A stretch of 64,000 nucleotides of DNA. Source: Trematomus loennbergii (lineage: Eukaryota; Chordata; Actinopteri; Perciformes; Nototheniidae). Made by a program: the position numbers and the translations under genes. The stretch covers positions 481,001 to 545,000 of the forward strand of contig JAAOOA010000093.1 in assembly GCA_012861695.1 (NCBI GenBank), given 5' to 3'. Below are positions 1 to 12,499 of the stretch, piece by piece; position 1 is the stretch's first letter, and every line of letters starts with the position of its first letter. The notes under the pieces were generated by a model that ran no database searches, was not told where the DNA came from, and saw only the letters and a list, made by a program, of their open reading frames with translations.

Positions 1-102
1 GAGAGCGATTTGAAGGAGATCAACTGGATGTGAATGATTGGTGTGTTCAGGCCTCGCCCAGCCGTCCTGACACCACACAACACCCATCAGTCATTGTTGG
101 AA

Positions 103-146
<44 letters not shown>

Positions 147-312
147 CACACACACACCCTCAGTTTAACACACAAACACTGCTAATGGACAGATGATAAT
201 CACACACACCCTGTCACACAGCGCTCTTCTCCGGTTTGATAGCGGAAGAGCACTACAGGTCAGCGTGCTATTATTACAGCTTCATGTAGCTGTAGTCTAT
301 GTGTGTGTATGA

Positions 313-387
<75 letters not shown>

Positions 388-390
388 GTT
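103..390. repeat. (CA)n and (GT)n microsatellites
   Basis: Two arrays lie on opposite strands: CA repeats at about 103-158 and GT repeats at about 315-390, separated by roughly 150 bases of ordinary sequence. Both have small interruptions. Confidence 0.95.
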
Positions 391-482
391 GGAAATATGA
401 GCTCATAGACTGCTGCTCACCACTGCTTCTCTGACAGCTTCACTGACAATAAAAAGAAAAGGGAATGAGGGCGACACAGATG

Positions 483-837
<355 letters not shown>

Positions 838-1665
838 ATGTGTGTTTAGTATGTGTGTCTGCATAAAAATAGACTGAGCGACTGCGAGGATACTGAGAGA
901 CTGATAGAAGCTGTAAAGAGAGAGACTGCTGGAGAAAGAGAGAGCAGAAGGGGGAATTAAGAAAACGAGTCTGGCTTTGCGGCTGAGCGGGTGCACAAAC
1001 AGGGGGGGGGAGAGGATGAAGCACATGGGGGGGGCAGTTTTAAAGAAGAGGGGACTGGAGAGAGGGCAGAAAAAAGAGGGAAAGCTGACGAAATGGAGAG
1101 AGAAATCCAGAAAGAGGATTTAGATAGAGAAGGGGGAGACGAGGGAGAGCAGAGAGAGCGGGAAAGGGAGTGGTAATTGAGAAGAATGAAAGGCTAAGAG
1201 CTTTGAAGACTGTATTAGTTGTACTGTGTGAAAGGCCCATGGATCATTTAGTGACATCGATGTATTGGATTGAGGATAATGGGGATTTATGGTGGCACTT
1301 AAGGCCATACAGGCAGAATACCAGCCAAAAATGGTCATAATGCGGGACGTGGGGCGGATGGCGAAGGGGACATGGCGTGTGTCCGTGTGGAGAGAGGTAA
1401 TGTAAGAGACGAGACATGAGATATCAGAGTAACAGACGGGATGAGAGAAGCGCTCTGATCCTTTAAAAAGCAGCAAAAAAAAACTTTACAAATCCTGCCA
1501 TATGATGGGTACTTAAGTAGAAGTACAGCATCTCAAAGTATCAAGAGTGTATGGTGTTTCCTCTCAGATTGCGTCATACACTGTAGATAAATGGGTGGTA
1601 GGAGTACTCAGATAAAGAAATATACTCTGTTACAAGAAAAAGTACTGCACTTAGAATCTTACCTA

Positions 1666-1958
1666 AAGAGGCCCTATTATGCTTTTGTGTTTTCCCTTTC
1701 CTTTAGTGTGTTGTATAGGTTTTAGTGCATGTAAATGGTCTGCAAAGACTACAATCTCTGTGTTCACTGCAGAGGGAGTTTCTCTCCCAAACACTCCCCC
1801 TCCCTCCACCTGAAATGCCTCCATTGGACTCCTTTGTTTACATCTCGAACATAGTGACATCACTGAATAACACTGATGCTTCTATTCGGCTAGTGCTCTA
1901 ACACATTGTATGTGATAGGCTTAGGGCGGGACATCCCTAAGCCGTTGACTAATCACAA
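1666..1958 (+). mobile_element. MITE family A, copy 1, left part
   Basis: The sequence begins with the family A terminus (AGAGGCCCTATTATGC). It shares its whole length with copies at 15935, 44720, 51266, 53005, 58844 and 59944: the 'ATGGTCTGCAAAG' block, the 'AGTGACATCACT' block and the 'GTTGACTAATCACAAC' block. It stops abruptly at 1958. The expected continuation (AGAGCCGGCCAGCTAACC) reappears at 2680, so a roughly 720-base insertion interrupts it. Intact copies are flanked by TTAA, which suggests a piggyBac-like non-autonomous element. Here the left TTAA reads CTAA. Confidence 0.8.
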
Positions 1959-2679
1959 CCCTTGGTCTTGGAATGACCTTCAATCAAGCCTCAAACTGAT
2001 GGCACTTGTCCCTATAGCCTGTTTTAAATTGAAGTTGTCTGAGGTCCTCACCACCAGCTGCTCTTGCAGTAATAAGTAGTGCACCTTTCTTACTGTCCTA
2101 AATGTGCACAATGTAGTGACTGCTTTTCGTCTTTTGTTTTCTTAGTTGTGTTCTCTGTGTTTTACATGTTTGTGTTATGTGTTATGTGTAACGTTGCTGC
2201 CTTCTTGGCCAGGTCAGCATTGTAAATTAGATTTGATCTGAATGCTTTTTATCTGGTTAAAGGTGGGGTAGGTAAGTTTGAGAAACCGGCTCGAGATACA
2301 CTTTTTGTTATATTCCATGGAATGCTCTTAACATCCCGATAGCAATGAATATCTGAAGTGCTTTGACAATAAATCCATAAAAAAATGTCATCTGTGGAAG
2401 CCGTAGTACTGTAAAAAGCACGACCAATCATTTTAGCCGGCCCGACTAAAATAACTGGATGGCCTACCTGCCTGTCAGCCTTCCATCTGGGCACAAACTT
2501 ATCTCGTGCCCTCATTGGTCATGTGCGCATTCGTGTGTGTTGGAGGAGGGGCTCTGTAAGGAAGTGGCAGATTTTCTCCGGCTGTGTATTTTCAAATTCT
2601 AGCGCACTCAAGCTGGTTTCTCCAAAATGACCTACCCCACCTTTAAATAAAGGTCAAATAAAAAAACAAACAAACAACA
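1959..2679 (+). mobile_element. Non-LTR retroposon 3' end inserted in MITE A and itself interrupted
   Basis: The sequence ends with a typical fish LINE tail. '...CTTGGCCAGGTCAGC...' leads into 'ATCTGGTTAA', then resumes at 2643 with 'TTAAATAAAGGTCAAATAAA' and an A/C-rich end. The insertion sits in family A at CACAAC, and ACAAC is repeated at its right edge, a plausible short target duplication. A 382-base MITE (2261-2642) splits the tail at its internal TTAA. Assigning it to a LINE 3' end rests on the tail motif; no reverse-transcriptase code is present. Confidence 0.65.
2261..2642. mobile_element. MITE family C, copy 1 (TTAA-flanked)
   Basis: The ends are inverted: AGGTGGGGTAGG at the left and CCTACCCCACCT at the right. 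They are flanked on both sides by TTAA (2257-2260 and 2643-2646). The interior is shared in inverted orientation with the copy at 31480-31860. The TTAA duplication is typical of piggyBac-type transposition. No coding capacity is seen. Confidence 0.88.
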
Positions 2680-2745
2680 GAGCCGGCCAGCTAACCAATC
2701 AGAGCAGACTGGGCTCTGGTTTCTAGTAGTCTCTGGTAATGTAGT
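2680..2745 (+). mobile_element. MITE family A, copy 1, right fragment
   Basis: This resumes family A where 1958 left off (GAGCCGGCCAGCTAACCAATC, then the GGGCTCTGGTTT block) and diverges near 2735. Confidence 0.7.
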
Positions 2746-3654
2746 ACAGTATAAATGGAAATACTCATGTAAAGTACCTGAACTACAGAACTTGAGCAGA
2801 TGTACTTTGTTACACTTCAACACAGTTTACATATGATCTAAAACCTGCTTTTTGTTCAGCCTAGGGAATGATATGAAGTAGGTTTGAGATTGATGATGTT
2901 GGGTCAGAAGATAGAGAGGATTTAAAGTGTTGACAGAAGAAATCTGGATTTGTCATTGATACAGAAAGAATAAATCCCATTCAACCACATCATTAATGTA
3001 ATGAAATAAAAGCTAACATAGCAGAAGTGGAAAGGTTTATCTCAAAGTTTGCTTGAGTACAGCACTTTAGTAAATGTGCTTATCACCTCCGCCCTCTGGA
3101 GATACTGTAGAGACAGAAGAAAGAACTAAGAAGTGTCCCGGTACTTAACTCGCTTCCCAAATTAGATGACCTCATATAATCGCTCAGATCACACTTGAGC
3201 ACTTTCGCCGTACCTAATCCGATTGAAGCTAAAAAGCGATGACTGTTTTGATTATTTTAAAACCTCCCCCCCTCATCCAGAGATTGGCTTTGCTGAGCGG
3301 GCGAGTGTTGATAAGCCATGCGTCGCTCCTGATTCACAGTTACATGTTTTACACCTCGGAGACCCAAAGTAAAACAGAGCCTTCGTCCTTTAGAGGGGGG
3401 GGGCAGCTTCACTGGAGAGGCTGGGGGTTAAGTGCCTGTACAGGTGGCAAAGTGGTTGAATAATAAGTACAGGAGTTTTACTACAGTAAGCAGCTCTTTA
3501 AAGTCACTTTTAAAAACCATCATGTCATTTTATTTAGGTTATATTATTTCTGTTTATTGTTGTTTTTCTCATTTCATTCTTCAAGTATTTAAATCTATAT
3601 GTATTTTTTTTCAAGCACTTATTAACTTGTTATTACTGTATCATTATTAATATT

Positions 3655-3985
3655 TGTTATCAAATCAAATCAAATCAAGTTTTATTTATACAGCACATTT
3701 TTAAAACGATTTTTGGTCGAGCCAAAGTGCTGTACATATAATAATTACCTTACAGTAAGGACACTTTACAGCAAATACAACAGCACAGTTTGTGCAGAAT
3801 ATCAGTATGAGAAAACGACACCCTCTGTCCTTAGACCCTCACATCGTACAAGGAAAAACTTCCGGAGAAAAACCCCACAGTTTAAAGGGAAAAATGGGAG
3901 AAACCTCAGGGAGAGCAACAGAGGAGGGATCCCTCTCCCAGGACGGACAGACGTGCAATAGATGCCGTGTGTAAGAGATAATACA
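3655..3985 (-). mobile_element. Fish retroposon 3' end, minus orientation
   Basis: It begins with (CAAAT)n followed by CAAGTTTTATTTATACAGC, which is the reverse complement of a LINE/SINE-type poly(A)-like tail. It continues through 'CCAAAGTGCTGTACAT' and 'GGAGGGATCCCTCTCCCAGG' blocks that are familiar from dispersed fish repeats. No protein can be read. Confidence 0.6.
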
Positions 3986-5109
3986 TTTTACAGCGTAGGT
4001 ACCGATTATTTCTGTCATCGAATTTGAATATTTTTCATGTTTTTCTCCATTAAATGTTAAAATGCATAAAAGAATACAAATCACAATTTATCAAATCCCC
4101 AATTTACAGCTTTATGTAACTTGATTTGTCAAACCAACAAACCAAAAACCCAGATTTATTCAAGACAAGCTTTGATACTTCAGTTTCATTACTTTAACCA
4201 ACAACAAGAGTCTGAGAAAAGCTCCAAATACTAACTTTTGAGAAGCATAACGCAGCATGTTATCCTGATAACTGTCTGAACACCATAATCAGATTAAAGA
4301 CATTGGTAAGGATACATAGCTGTGGATTTACCAACAAAAGTTTCACGCACAGGAAATATACAGTAGTAGCAAAGTGCTTTATTTGATGTAACTAATTCAT
4401 TTGAATCTGCATTAAAAACCCATGAAGCACAGGCAGATTCATGACTTTAATTATGCAAACAGCATTTAACATCCCATTATGAGACAAGAGGATTTTGGTT
4501 CCGTCCCCTAATCGATTAAGTGGATAATGTTTCAGCTCTAATCCTGAAACTGCGGTCCCAAGCACACTTCTTCAGTCTTAAAGGCCCGAACAAGATGGAC
4601 GCTCTAATTGCTGCATCCAGTTGTGTGATTCTGCTAATATGATTATTTAATGGTGGATTGTACTCTGGAGGGTGGAAGCCTCAGCAGCAGCATCTCATCT
4701 GCATCCCATCACCACCTTGGGGGAGTTAGTGTCCACATTGCTCAGGTTGCATACCTTTTTTATCCCAGGAATAGGAGTTAAAATAAAAAATACAGGCATG
4801 GCATTAAACTTTCAGCAGGTCCTGGAGAATTGCCGAGTTTAAATATTAAAAAGGAGAAGGCTGCACACACTATAACTAATGCTGAAAAATACAATTGAAT
4901 ATTCATGTTCTTTTTTTAATGATTTATCAGTCATTCAAAATATACTTTTGATGATATAATATGTTTTTATAATTATTTGGTAGCTGTGGAAAACTTTTGG
5001 AACTCTTTTGAAAAGTAAAAATCACGTGACAAGGCAATGATATATTTAATTGATGTTATATATACTGACTGTGCATTAGGAATTGAGGACGTAGAGCGAA
5101 GCATGGTGT

Positions 5110-5225
5110 TTAAATAATAATAATAATAATAATATTACATGACACTTATATACAGTAGCGCTTTTCTAAAATCTCAAAGACGCTTTGACAAATATCGAAA
5201 TATAATTCAAAATACGAAAGACATA
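5110..5225. repeat. Dispersed repeat fragment with ATA microsatellite
   Basis: A short (ATA)n run is followed by 'CAGTAGCGCTTTTCTAAAATCTCAAAGACGCTTTGAC'-like sequence typical of a common fish dispersed repeat. Only a fragment is visible and the family is not assigned. Confidence 0.3.
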
Positions 5226-7089
5226 GTCAATCATAGAGTATGTGTGATGACCTAGCATGTCTAGGTTTGAATGTATGCTGATGGTAGCTGTGTTTCATTT
5301 AAACACTATCAACCATCATTGCTCACATCTTTATTTGTATCTCCACACTATCAGCACTGCATCTTATTTTTTGATGCAAGGTCATGTAGACATACAGCCT
5401 GTTCTCTACCATGAGTATCTATCCGCCAATGCTAGAGACCAGCTTTGTTTGTCTGTGTGACATTTGTTGTTGTTGTTGTTGTGTACAGTTAGTGTACAGT
5501 TTGTTTGTTTATTGGAGCTGCAGGAAATAACGAGAGCACTGGGGGTGAAACAGTGAGGCTGTGGGCCTGAAACCCAAAATAATGAGCTGAAAGACAACGA
5601 AAAGCTCCGGAGAGCTAAGGCGAAGTCGAGAGTCAGGTACTCTGCAGCTTCATTACTTCAAACAATCCTTCAAGTGGTCCGGAGAAAACACAGTATAAAA
5701 AAGAGTGTTTAGGGGTTTCAATAAAGGGTTTAAATATAGTTTAAGGGTCAGTTTTCACATTTCAAAATGTGCATTTGTTCCGGTTTTGACACTGAATTTA
5801 GTTTGTTGAGCTCAGACATCAATGAAAACAGCAACCTCTGTTTCCAGGAACAACAACCAGGTAACTCTTTCTCACAGAGGGAATATCATCTGGCAAAAAA
5901 CATGTTCATCGCCTGTTTTCTGTGGGTAAATCACTACTAACTGCTGTGTGCACCACTATTTACATGTCATCCAATGGGTAGAGGCAAGCTGCACACTTTA
6001 ATACGTGAACATATCTGGATGAAGCATTGTAGTGCTTACAGCCAAGACAATATAAAGACCGTATAAAAACTCCCTTTTGGAACAGATCCTCTTAAAAAAT
6101 CAAAGCACTATCATTTGAATAATTTCAATGACAATGTGAATATTTGAAAGATGGTCTTTCCCTCTGAAATGGGGAATCATACTGCATTTTCAAAATAAGT
6201 AAAAATAATCGCAATCACTTATGTATTTCCAAGTGATGCAGCCCCAGTAGAATATAAAGATGAATATCTGAAAAACTGGACATAAATCAAAAGATATTCA
6301 GCTTTTTTTTGTATCTGTGAACTGGCCCTTTAAGAGTGTGTTAGTGTGTACCTATCCCAGTGTAACACAACCTGTAACTGCTCACAGTCCGTTATGCTTG
6401 TTGCTCCGCTTGCAGCAGTTGACATGCAAATCCACGCTGATTATCTAATAATGAACTGAGGAAATGTGAATTATAGGCAAATGTGCATCATTGCTGTCTT
6501 GGGAAGAACCACTTAAAATGACTGCTTATTATTTTTGTCCTTAATGAATGTGACGAGTCTTTCCCATGACCCCTTGGGCCTGTGAAAAAAAACAACAAAC
6601 ATATTAAAACTCAATTGTGAGATTTGGAAAACGACTGCACTCGGGAGTCAGGGCAAACAAACAGGATTTTCTTTTCATTCCAAGGTTTGATTTCCGAGAT
6701 GCGTGGTCTTTAATAATAATAAAAGCCATACGGTGTGTGTTTGTGTGCGGAGAGAGGATCGAGAGAGAGAGAGAGAGGGCAGACAGTGACGAAATGACTC
6801 CTTTGAGTGGCGTAGGATTATTGAAATTCACCTGGAAAGTAAACTAATTTTCTCAGCGGGTCACAGGACTGGTTATGGTAATGAAAAGGGAGATGTCATT
6901 AGATTCAGTGGTATTTGAAGAGTTCTCTGGAGGGGGAGGAGGAGGAGGAGGAGGGAGGGGGAGATATCTGTGTTTGAGAGAGAGTGTGTGTGTGTTTTCC
7001 AATCGTCTCCCTTGCCACTATCTCTGCCTCCTCTGTGTATATGTTATTCATAAGCCTGACCTACATGTGCCTATGCATGTGTGTGCACG

Positions 7090-7378
7090 CCTCTCTCTGT
7101 GTGTGTGTGTGTGTGTTGTGTGTGTGTGGTGTGTGTGTGTGTGCGTGCGTGCGTGTGTGTGTGTGTATAAGTGTATGTGTGTCACTCGATGCAAGAGAAA
7201 GTGATAAGGTTCTGGTCCACTTTCCAAGATTCACCAACCACTTTCACGGTCTGACCACCTCGTTTTATGTATTTTTTTGTAAAATAGAGTGCGATCTCCG
7301 GATGACAGTCTCCTCTGTGTTTATGCTTTCATATTTTGTCTAACTCTACTCCACTGCTGCTGCTGCTGCTGCTGCTGC
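7090..7378. repeat. (GT)n and (CTG)n microsatellites
   Basis: A GT/GC-interrupted array runs from about 7097 to 7166. A (CTG)8-like run lies at 7353-7378. Nothing coding is associated with the CTG run; it is intronic. Confidence 0.9.
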
Positions 7379-8769
7379 ACAGACACACGAGCACCTGCCC
7401 AGCTCTTTTTATCCTGTGGCTGCTGCCAGAAATGTACCACAAAGGAAAGAAAGGGGGGAAAACAACATCAAAAGGACATTTCTCAATATACAATTATTAC
7501 TTGCATCATAAAAACAGACTAGCTTTACGAGTCCAAATAAAGGAATATAGACACGACAGATTGAAGTTGAGGTTGTAGATTCTCTGACTGCTTGCATCTC
7601 AGTAATGGATATGCAAGCGGTCTCCTAAGCAACAGCAAGTACAAAGAAAGCTGGACGTGGCCACATTAGATCTCTGGCCTCTCACTCTCTCTTCTTTGGT
7701 GTCCTTCAGCCGGAGACTTCACAGCCCGGTTAGTAAACATGAGCGAGCTGCAGTTCACTGATGTTACATTACAGGAGTTCCTGGCGCTGAAAGGAAATGA
7801 AAGTTTCAGTTGACTCTCAGTTGCCATTTTGGAGCTGCCAACACGCCATGGTGACTTTTGCAACTTTGAAGATGCTGTGAAGTGGCCTTGACATTTAAAT
7901 GTTTCCTCATGATCACAGTGATGCTGCGGCACGATGGTAACCTGAGTCACCAGTAACAAACTGATTTGTTATGTTTATCCATGTCAGAACTGGCAATTAG
8001 ACCACAATTGCAACCCGTATTAGAAAATCAAACACTTGTTGAGCTAACGGTTATTTGCCTCAGTGATTTGTCTCAAGATTCGCTTTTAGATTAATAGATT
8101 AATAGCTTAGGCTATAAGATGTCAGGAAATACAGGGAAATGTCCATCATCATTTCAAGAGCCTAAGATTGTGTCTTCAAATTAATTCTTTTTTTTCTTCT
8201 GACAGACAGCTCAAATTCCAAACACGATTTTCTACGATGATAATCAGAGAAATGCAGCAACTGCTCACATTTGAGAGACTTTAATTACTCAAAAACACAA
8301 GTCAATTAATGCCAAATGTTGATTTATGTTCTGTCCATCACCTAATTGACCCACGTTGTATCATCATTAAACACATTTATGGCAAAACAGAGACACATAC
8401 CCATATTACTGCTGCTGGACCTGGATACTTTAAAGGCAATTACTGTTTTATATGATGTCAAATGTTGTCTTGGTTGTATAATCTGTGATGACATTTCACT
8501 GGATAAAACATTCATGTGTACACCATTGAATAATTTATATATATATATATTCCTTTAGTGAGGGAAAAGGTGCGGCATTGCTCAGGAAGTGTGAGGGAAT
8601 TCATTGTTAGAAAAACAGTACATGTGGCATATAATGAGAGATAGCACACCAAAACACCTGGGGGCACAAGGTAACTGCACAGAAAGGTCATTTTTCATTT
8701 AACAGGAACAAATGGGGGTCACTGCAGCTCTGCACACGAGAAACCACCACAACCTGGAGTCAAATAAAG

Positions 8770-8782
8770 TGTGTGTGTGTGT

Positions 8783-8836
<54 letters not shown>
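8770..8836. repeat. (GT)n microsatellite
   Basis: A GT array with a single GG interruption, about 280 bases upstream of the Ig2 exon. Confidence 0.95.
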
Positions 8837-9114
8837 GTATTCCCTGGTTAAGATCCAGATGACTGTCCCCGTCTATGGAGTGTAAAACCCTTTAAATACC
8901 TAACTCTTATGCACTTTAGAACTTTTTTAAGGCACTTAAAGCTTTTACGCCATTGCTCTTAATTATGTATTTCTCCCTCTATGATTGTTAACGTTTGTCT
9001 GTCCTACTGGTCTGTTTCCTCACCGTGCACTGTGACAGCGTTGCTCTCCAAAGATCTTGCAGTATATTGTTGTTCAGTGACACTAAAGCCTTTCTCTGTC
9101 TCTCTCCACCTCAG

Positions 9115-9285
9115 GACATACAGAGTTGGTGGAGTCCATTCCAGACGAACCCACATCCAACGTGAGCAGCAAGCTCACCCTGGAGGTGAGCCGCGGGGAT
9201 GACAACGACCTCATCATCTGCGCCGTGGACCATCCCTCTCTGGCCCCCGGAGACAAGAGGAGCGAGCAGACTCTGCGGGTGTTGT
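9115..9285 (+). CDS. cadm3: cadm3-like exon: second half of Ig domain 2
   Basis: This is an internal exon of a SynCAM-type, Ca2+-independent cell adhesion protein. A polypyrimidine acceptor ends in CTCAG at 9114 and the donor is the consensus GTGAGT at 9286. The exon is 171 nt, enters in phase 1 and leaves in phase 1. It encodes about 57 residues beginning (x)HTELVESIPDEPTSNVSS. An NVS N-glycosylation sequon is followed by the beta-strand run KLTLEVSRGDDND and the F-strand cysteine in LIICAVDH. It ends TLRVL and joins to YSPDV of the next exon, the usual Ig2-Ig3 linker of the CADM family. The paralogue choice rests mainly on the tail exon at 32417. An alternative is another CADM paralogue. 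Confidence 0.82.
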
Positions 9286-10462
9286 GTGAGTCAACTGGGG
9301 AATACGCTGATGTAGTAGTGGGGGAGGAACCAGAGATACAGAGGATGGAAAGAGGGGGGAGTGGAGGGGGGACTGATGTGAGAGGGAAATGAAAAAACCT
9401 CGAACTGATCGGTTTTTAGTCCTAAAAGTAATCCAACATCTTTTGAAATGTAACTAATCTGATCTTTTTTAATGTAACTGTACCTTCCCTTTGTATCCTG
9501 ATTCTGAATCCCATTACATGTAATCCCTCACTCCCCTAGCCTGACTATTAAAGAGGATTTCCTTTCGAATCCCCCATTTCCATTCCACTTTTATTTCTGC
9601 CCTGCTCTTTCTTTTATTAGGCCGTAGCATCAGTTTCCCGCCCTTTGCAGTTTGATCTCTGCTCCAATAACTTCACATTAGCTTCCTGTAATAATGGCCA
9701 CACAGGAATATAACCTTCCTCTGCTGATGCCCAGAGTAGGAGAGCAGGTTATTAGTGATGTGACGTTCGCGAACGATCCGATTCTTTTGAACGGCTCTTT
9801 GGTACGAACGAAGGGAACCGAGTCGTACTTGGTGAGAGCCGTTTTTATCGTTGGTTCACTGCCTGCCATAAATCCACTCGCCTTTAAAGCAACTTGCTTT
9901 CCTGAATGCACATTAGCCATAGATGATGGCATAACGCATGCTGCTTGAGTAGTACTTTGGCTGCCTGAGAGTAAAATTAGATTTCTGGCAATACAGTCAA
10001 TCATTATCCTGGTGATTATTTCGCAGATAAACCTATTAGCCCCGCCCCCTTAAAAACGAAACAGCTCTTTTGAACGGCTCTTTTGAACGGCTCTCGGAAA
10101 GGAACGGAGCCATAAGATCCGGCTCCCTTCAAAGAGCCGTAATTCCCATCACTACAGGTTATCATCATCTGAAATGAAACTATAAATGGAGCAGCCTCGT
10201 CTCCGGACTCTGTGTCGGTGCTGCCCCCCTGTGGGCGAGACCCCGACACTGCACCACCCAGGGAAAGTGATGTCGTTGTGTAAGGGTTATGTCATGGTGG
10301 GAGGCAGAGAGATGGTGACGCCTACATGATGCAGATGGAAGTAGATATGAGACGGGGATGAATGAGACTGTCGCTACTGTCAGCACGATTTTGAATCCTG
10401 TGTTATGTAACTACAACCTGTGTGTGTTGTGTGTGTGTTTTTGTTTTTCCCTACTCGAACAG
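9286..10462 (+). other. cadm3-like intron
   Basis: A 1.18-kb intron between the Ig2 and Ig3 exons. It has a consensus donor GTGAGT and the acceptor CGAACAG. A complete hAT-type element (9753-10154) occupies a third of it; the remainder shows no other feature. Confidence 0.75.
9753..10154. mobile_element. Complete non-autonomous hAT-type element with 8-bp target duplication
   Basis: The 402-bp element begins TAGTGATG and ends CATCACTA. The identical octamer CAGGTTAT flanks it at 9745-9752 and 10155-10162. The subterminal zones are inverted and rich in the motif GAACGGCTCTTT / AAAGAGCCGT. An 8-bp duplication with short inverted ends is characteristic of hAT transposition. There is no transposase frame, so it must be mobilised in trans. 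Confidence 0.92.
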
Positions 10463-10553
10463 ATTCCCCAGACGTGCAGATCCTGCCTGAGAGCAATCTG
10501 CCCAGAGAGGGAGAGAAGTTTTATCTCCAGTGTTTGGGCAACGGCAACCCCGA
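10463..10553 (+). CDS. cadm3: cadm3-like exon: first half of Ig domain 3
   Basis: The exon is 91 nt, enters in phase 1 (T|AT gives Tyr) and leaves in phase 2 (GA|G gives Glu). It encodes YSPDVQILPESNLPREGEKF followed by YLQCLGNGNPE. This includes the B-strand cysteine of Ig3 and the PREGE motif seen at the same place in CADM3 and its relatives. The acceptor is CGAACAG and the donor GTAAGA. Spacing and phase match the split-Ig3 arrangement of the CADM gene family. Confidence 0.85.
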
Positions 10554-11507
10554 GTAAGAGACACTCTCTCACACACAAATCCACAAAGCATACACACACA
10601 AACAAACACAAGTCTGATTCTGCAAGTAAGCACACAATTACACTGATTTAAATACACAAACACATCCACCTACCAACTGCCAATTATCAGTGAGTTTATG
10701 AACTTAAAAAATAGCAGCATTAAATATTAAATACAACTTTTAATAAATGAATATCAAGATAACAATATTTAATTACAAAACAGAACATTTGCACACAGTT
10801 TTCATCATACTTGCATCATAGGCTTTATTCCCTGTGCACAATAAATAAGGAATTAAGTAAGAGTTTGAGTAATGCTCACATTTGACAGAAGTAAGAGCTC
10901 TTAGGGGATGCTTCCTCCAGAGAGATGCCATTGCGTTTGGTGTCAAGGTCAGACACTTTTGAGATGCTATAACATCATGTCACTGCCACATTTGCTTATT
11001 CCCAGGATCACACAAGGTCGCTTTCTTTAAGTATTTGAGCATTCATTAAATTCTGGTGAGGACAGTTCCTAGATGGCCACTTAATTGAGGGGTTTATGTA
11101 CTCTCTTTGTGAGAGTGCTCATATCCTTTTTATCGTCTCTTCTCGGCCAGTAATAATGTGCTCTCTCACTTACAAGCTTGAACTTGGTGTGAGTTCCTAA
11201 TATAATATTCTTATGTCTTGTCAATTACCTAGTAGGTTGTCATTAATTTACAGTGCATGCTTAATTAATCTAACATGGAAACATGGCCTGTTTCCGATTA
11301 TTAAAGTATGGTAGCCGACAGTGGCAAACATGTTAATGTCCCAAAACACTTACATTTGGAGAAACGCTCTGAAGATGTCAAAAACAATGCAAATAAAAAA
11401 ATCATCTTCACCCACTCACAACACATACACAGCATTTAGAAATCATTCACCAACTTGACGAAACATTCGCAGGGTTTATTAAAAGCTCACTATAAACAAA
11501 ACGCTGC

Positions 11508-11925
11508 AAAGACACTGCAAGAAGCTTAAAAACAAAACAGAAACGGGGAATCTAAAAAGTGACGCACACAGCTGGGACCGGAGCGCTTGTTGACGTTCGG
11601 GGGTTATAAAGTTGGCCAACTGTCACTGTCACTGGAAACATTACTAAAATGTAAGTTTTATCTGCTTATTTTAACAAAGTGATCGCATGATTCCTTCCAA
11701 TATAATTGTAGCTCTGCTGTAAGCTAGCTAGCTAACGTAGCTAACCTAGTCATTTCGAATATAGGCCTATACTGACAAAACACTTAATATTATGAACAGA
11801 CTCACACTGCCAACAGTGACAGTTGGCCAACTTTAAAAAAAAAAAACGTTAGCAAGGTCCTAGATGTTTGCGTCACTTTTTAGTGTCCCTGTTTCTGTTT
11901 TGAGCTTCTTGCAGCGTTTTGTATT
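11508..11925. mobile_element. Foldback/MITE-like palindromic element, copy 1
   Basis: The left part (AAAACGCTGCAAAGAC ... AAAAAGTGACGCA) is the approximate inverted repeat of the right part (TGCGTCACTTTTTAGTG ... TTGCAGCGTTTTGT). The inverted ends are roughly 60-70 bases. The interior carries CCGGAGCGCTTGTTGACG and a (TAGC)n-like patch. A relative with the same interior in inverted order lies at about 23350-23660. Confidence 0.6.
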
Positions 11926-11938
11926 TGCGGTTATTTAA

Positions 11939-12017
11939 AGTGGACCTATCATGCTATATTTGCATACAGTATACAGTATTTAACTGAAGCAGGTCCAAAC
12001 TAAACTTAACTTCTTAA
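11939..12017. repeat. MITE B fragment plus empty-site sequence
   Basis: After a TTAA at 11935, the first 20 or so bases of family B are repeated, then diverge. The stretch ATACAGTATTTAACTGAAGC ... CTTAACTTCTTAA (11971-12017) is shared with both flanks of MITE C copy 2 at 31470 and 31861. It therefore represents the unoccupied version of that insertion site. Confidence 0.7.
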
Positions 12018-12495
12018 AGTGGACCTATCATGCTATATTTGAATAATATAGTGGAGGACCATACCTATATAAGGCATATTTATACTTTTTTTTTTCAAAA
12101 TACCAAACAGATCATGCATTTTAGCCATGCCTCATTTTGCTCAATTTGACAATTTCTAGCTCTGGGCAGATTCTGTGAGAACAGCACCATCTACTGGCCT
12201 GGCATATGTACTACAGCGTCTCCAGCGCTTTCGAACGGCAATGGCCGTGGCTGTCTCCTCCTGATTGGTGGAGTTGGCCCAATAGCCGTAGCACCACCGT
12301 CCTGACGTCAGGACAGTGTTCAAATCTGGATCAGTTTTTATCAGATCCGTTGCAGCCCCTTTTTTAGAGATTTGGGTATGGAGGAAAATAGAGAGGGTTG
12401 TGTTTTCTGACACTTGGTGAGTTCCCTGGAACACCGGGGACACATATTCATGTATAAAAGACGTACAAAAGTGCATTTTGCATGATAGGTCCCCT
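12018..12495. mobile_element. MITE family B, copy 1 (TTAA-flanked)
   Basis: It begins AGTGGACCTATCATGC and ends GCATGATAGGTCCCCT. TTAA flanks it at 12014-12017 and 12496-12499. The interior is shared with 45669-46333 and, in shorter form, 61912-62231. No transposase code is present. A 106-residue minus-strand frame is simply an open stretch of the MITE, and it recurs in the 46-kb copy. Confidence 0.88.
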
Positions 12496-12499
12496 TTAA

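Noticed and set aside
12156..12476. 106-residue minus-strand frame, also present at 45961-46314 on the minus strand
   Set aside because: Shared only because both are MITE B copies. It has no domain signature and is disrupted in the third copy.
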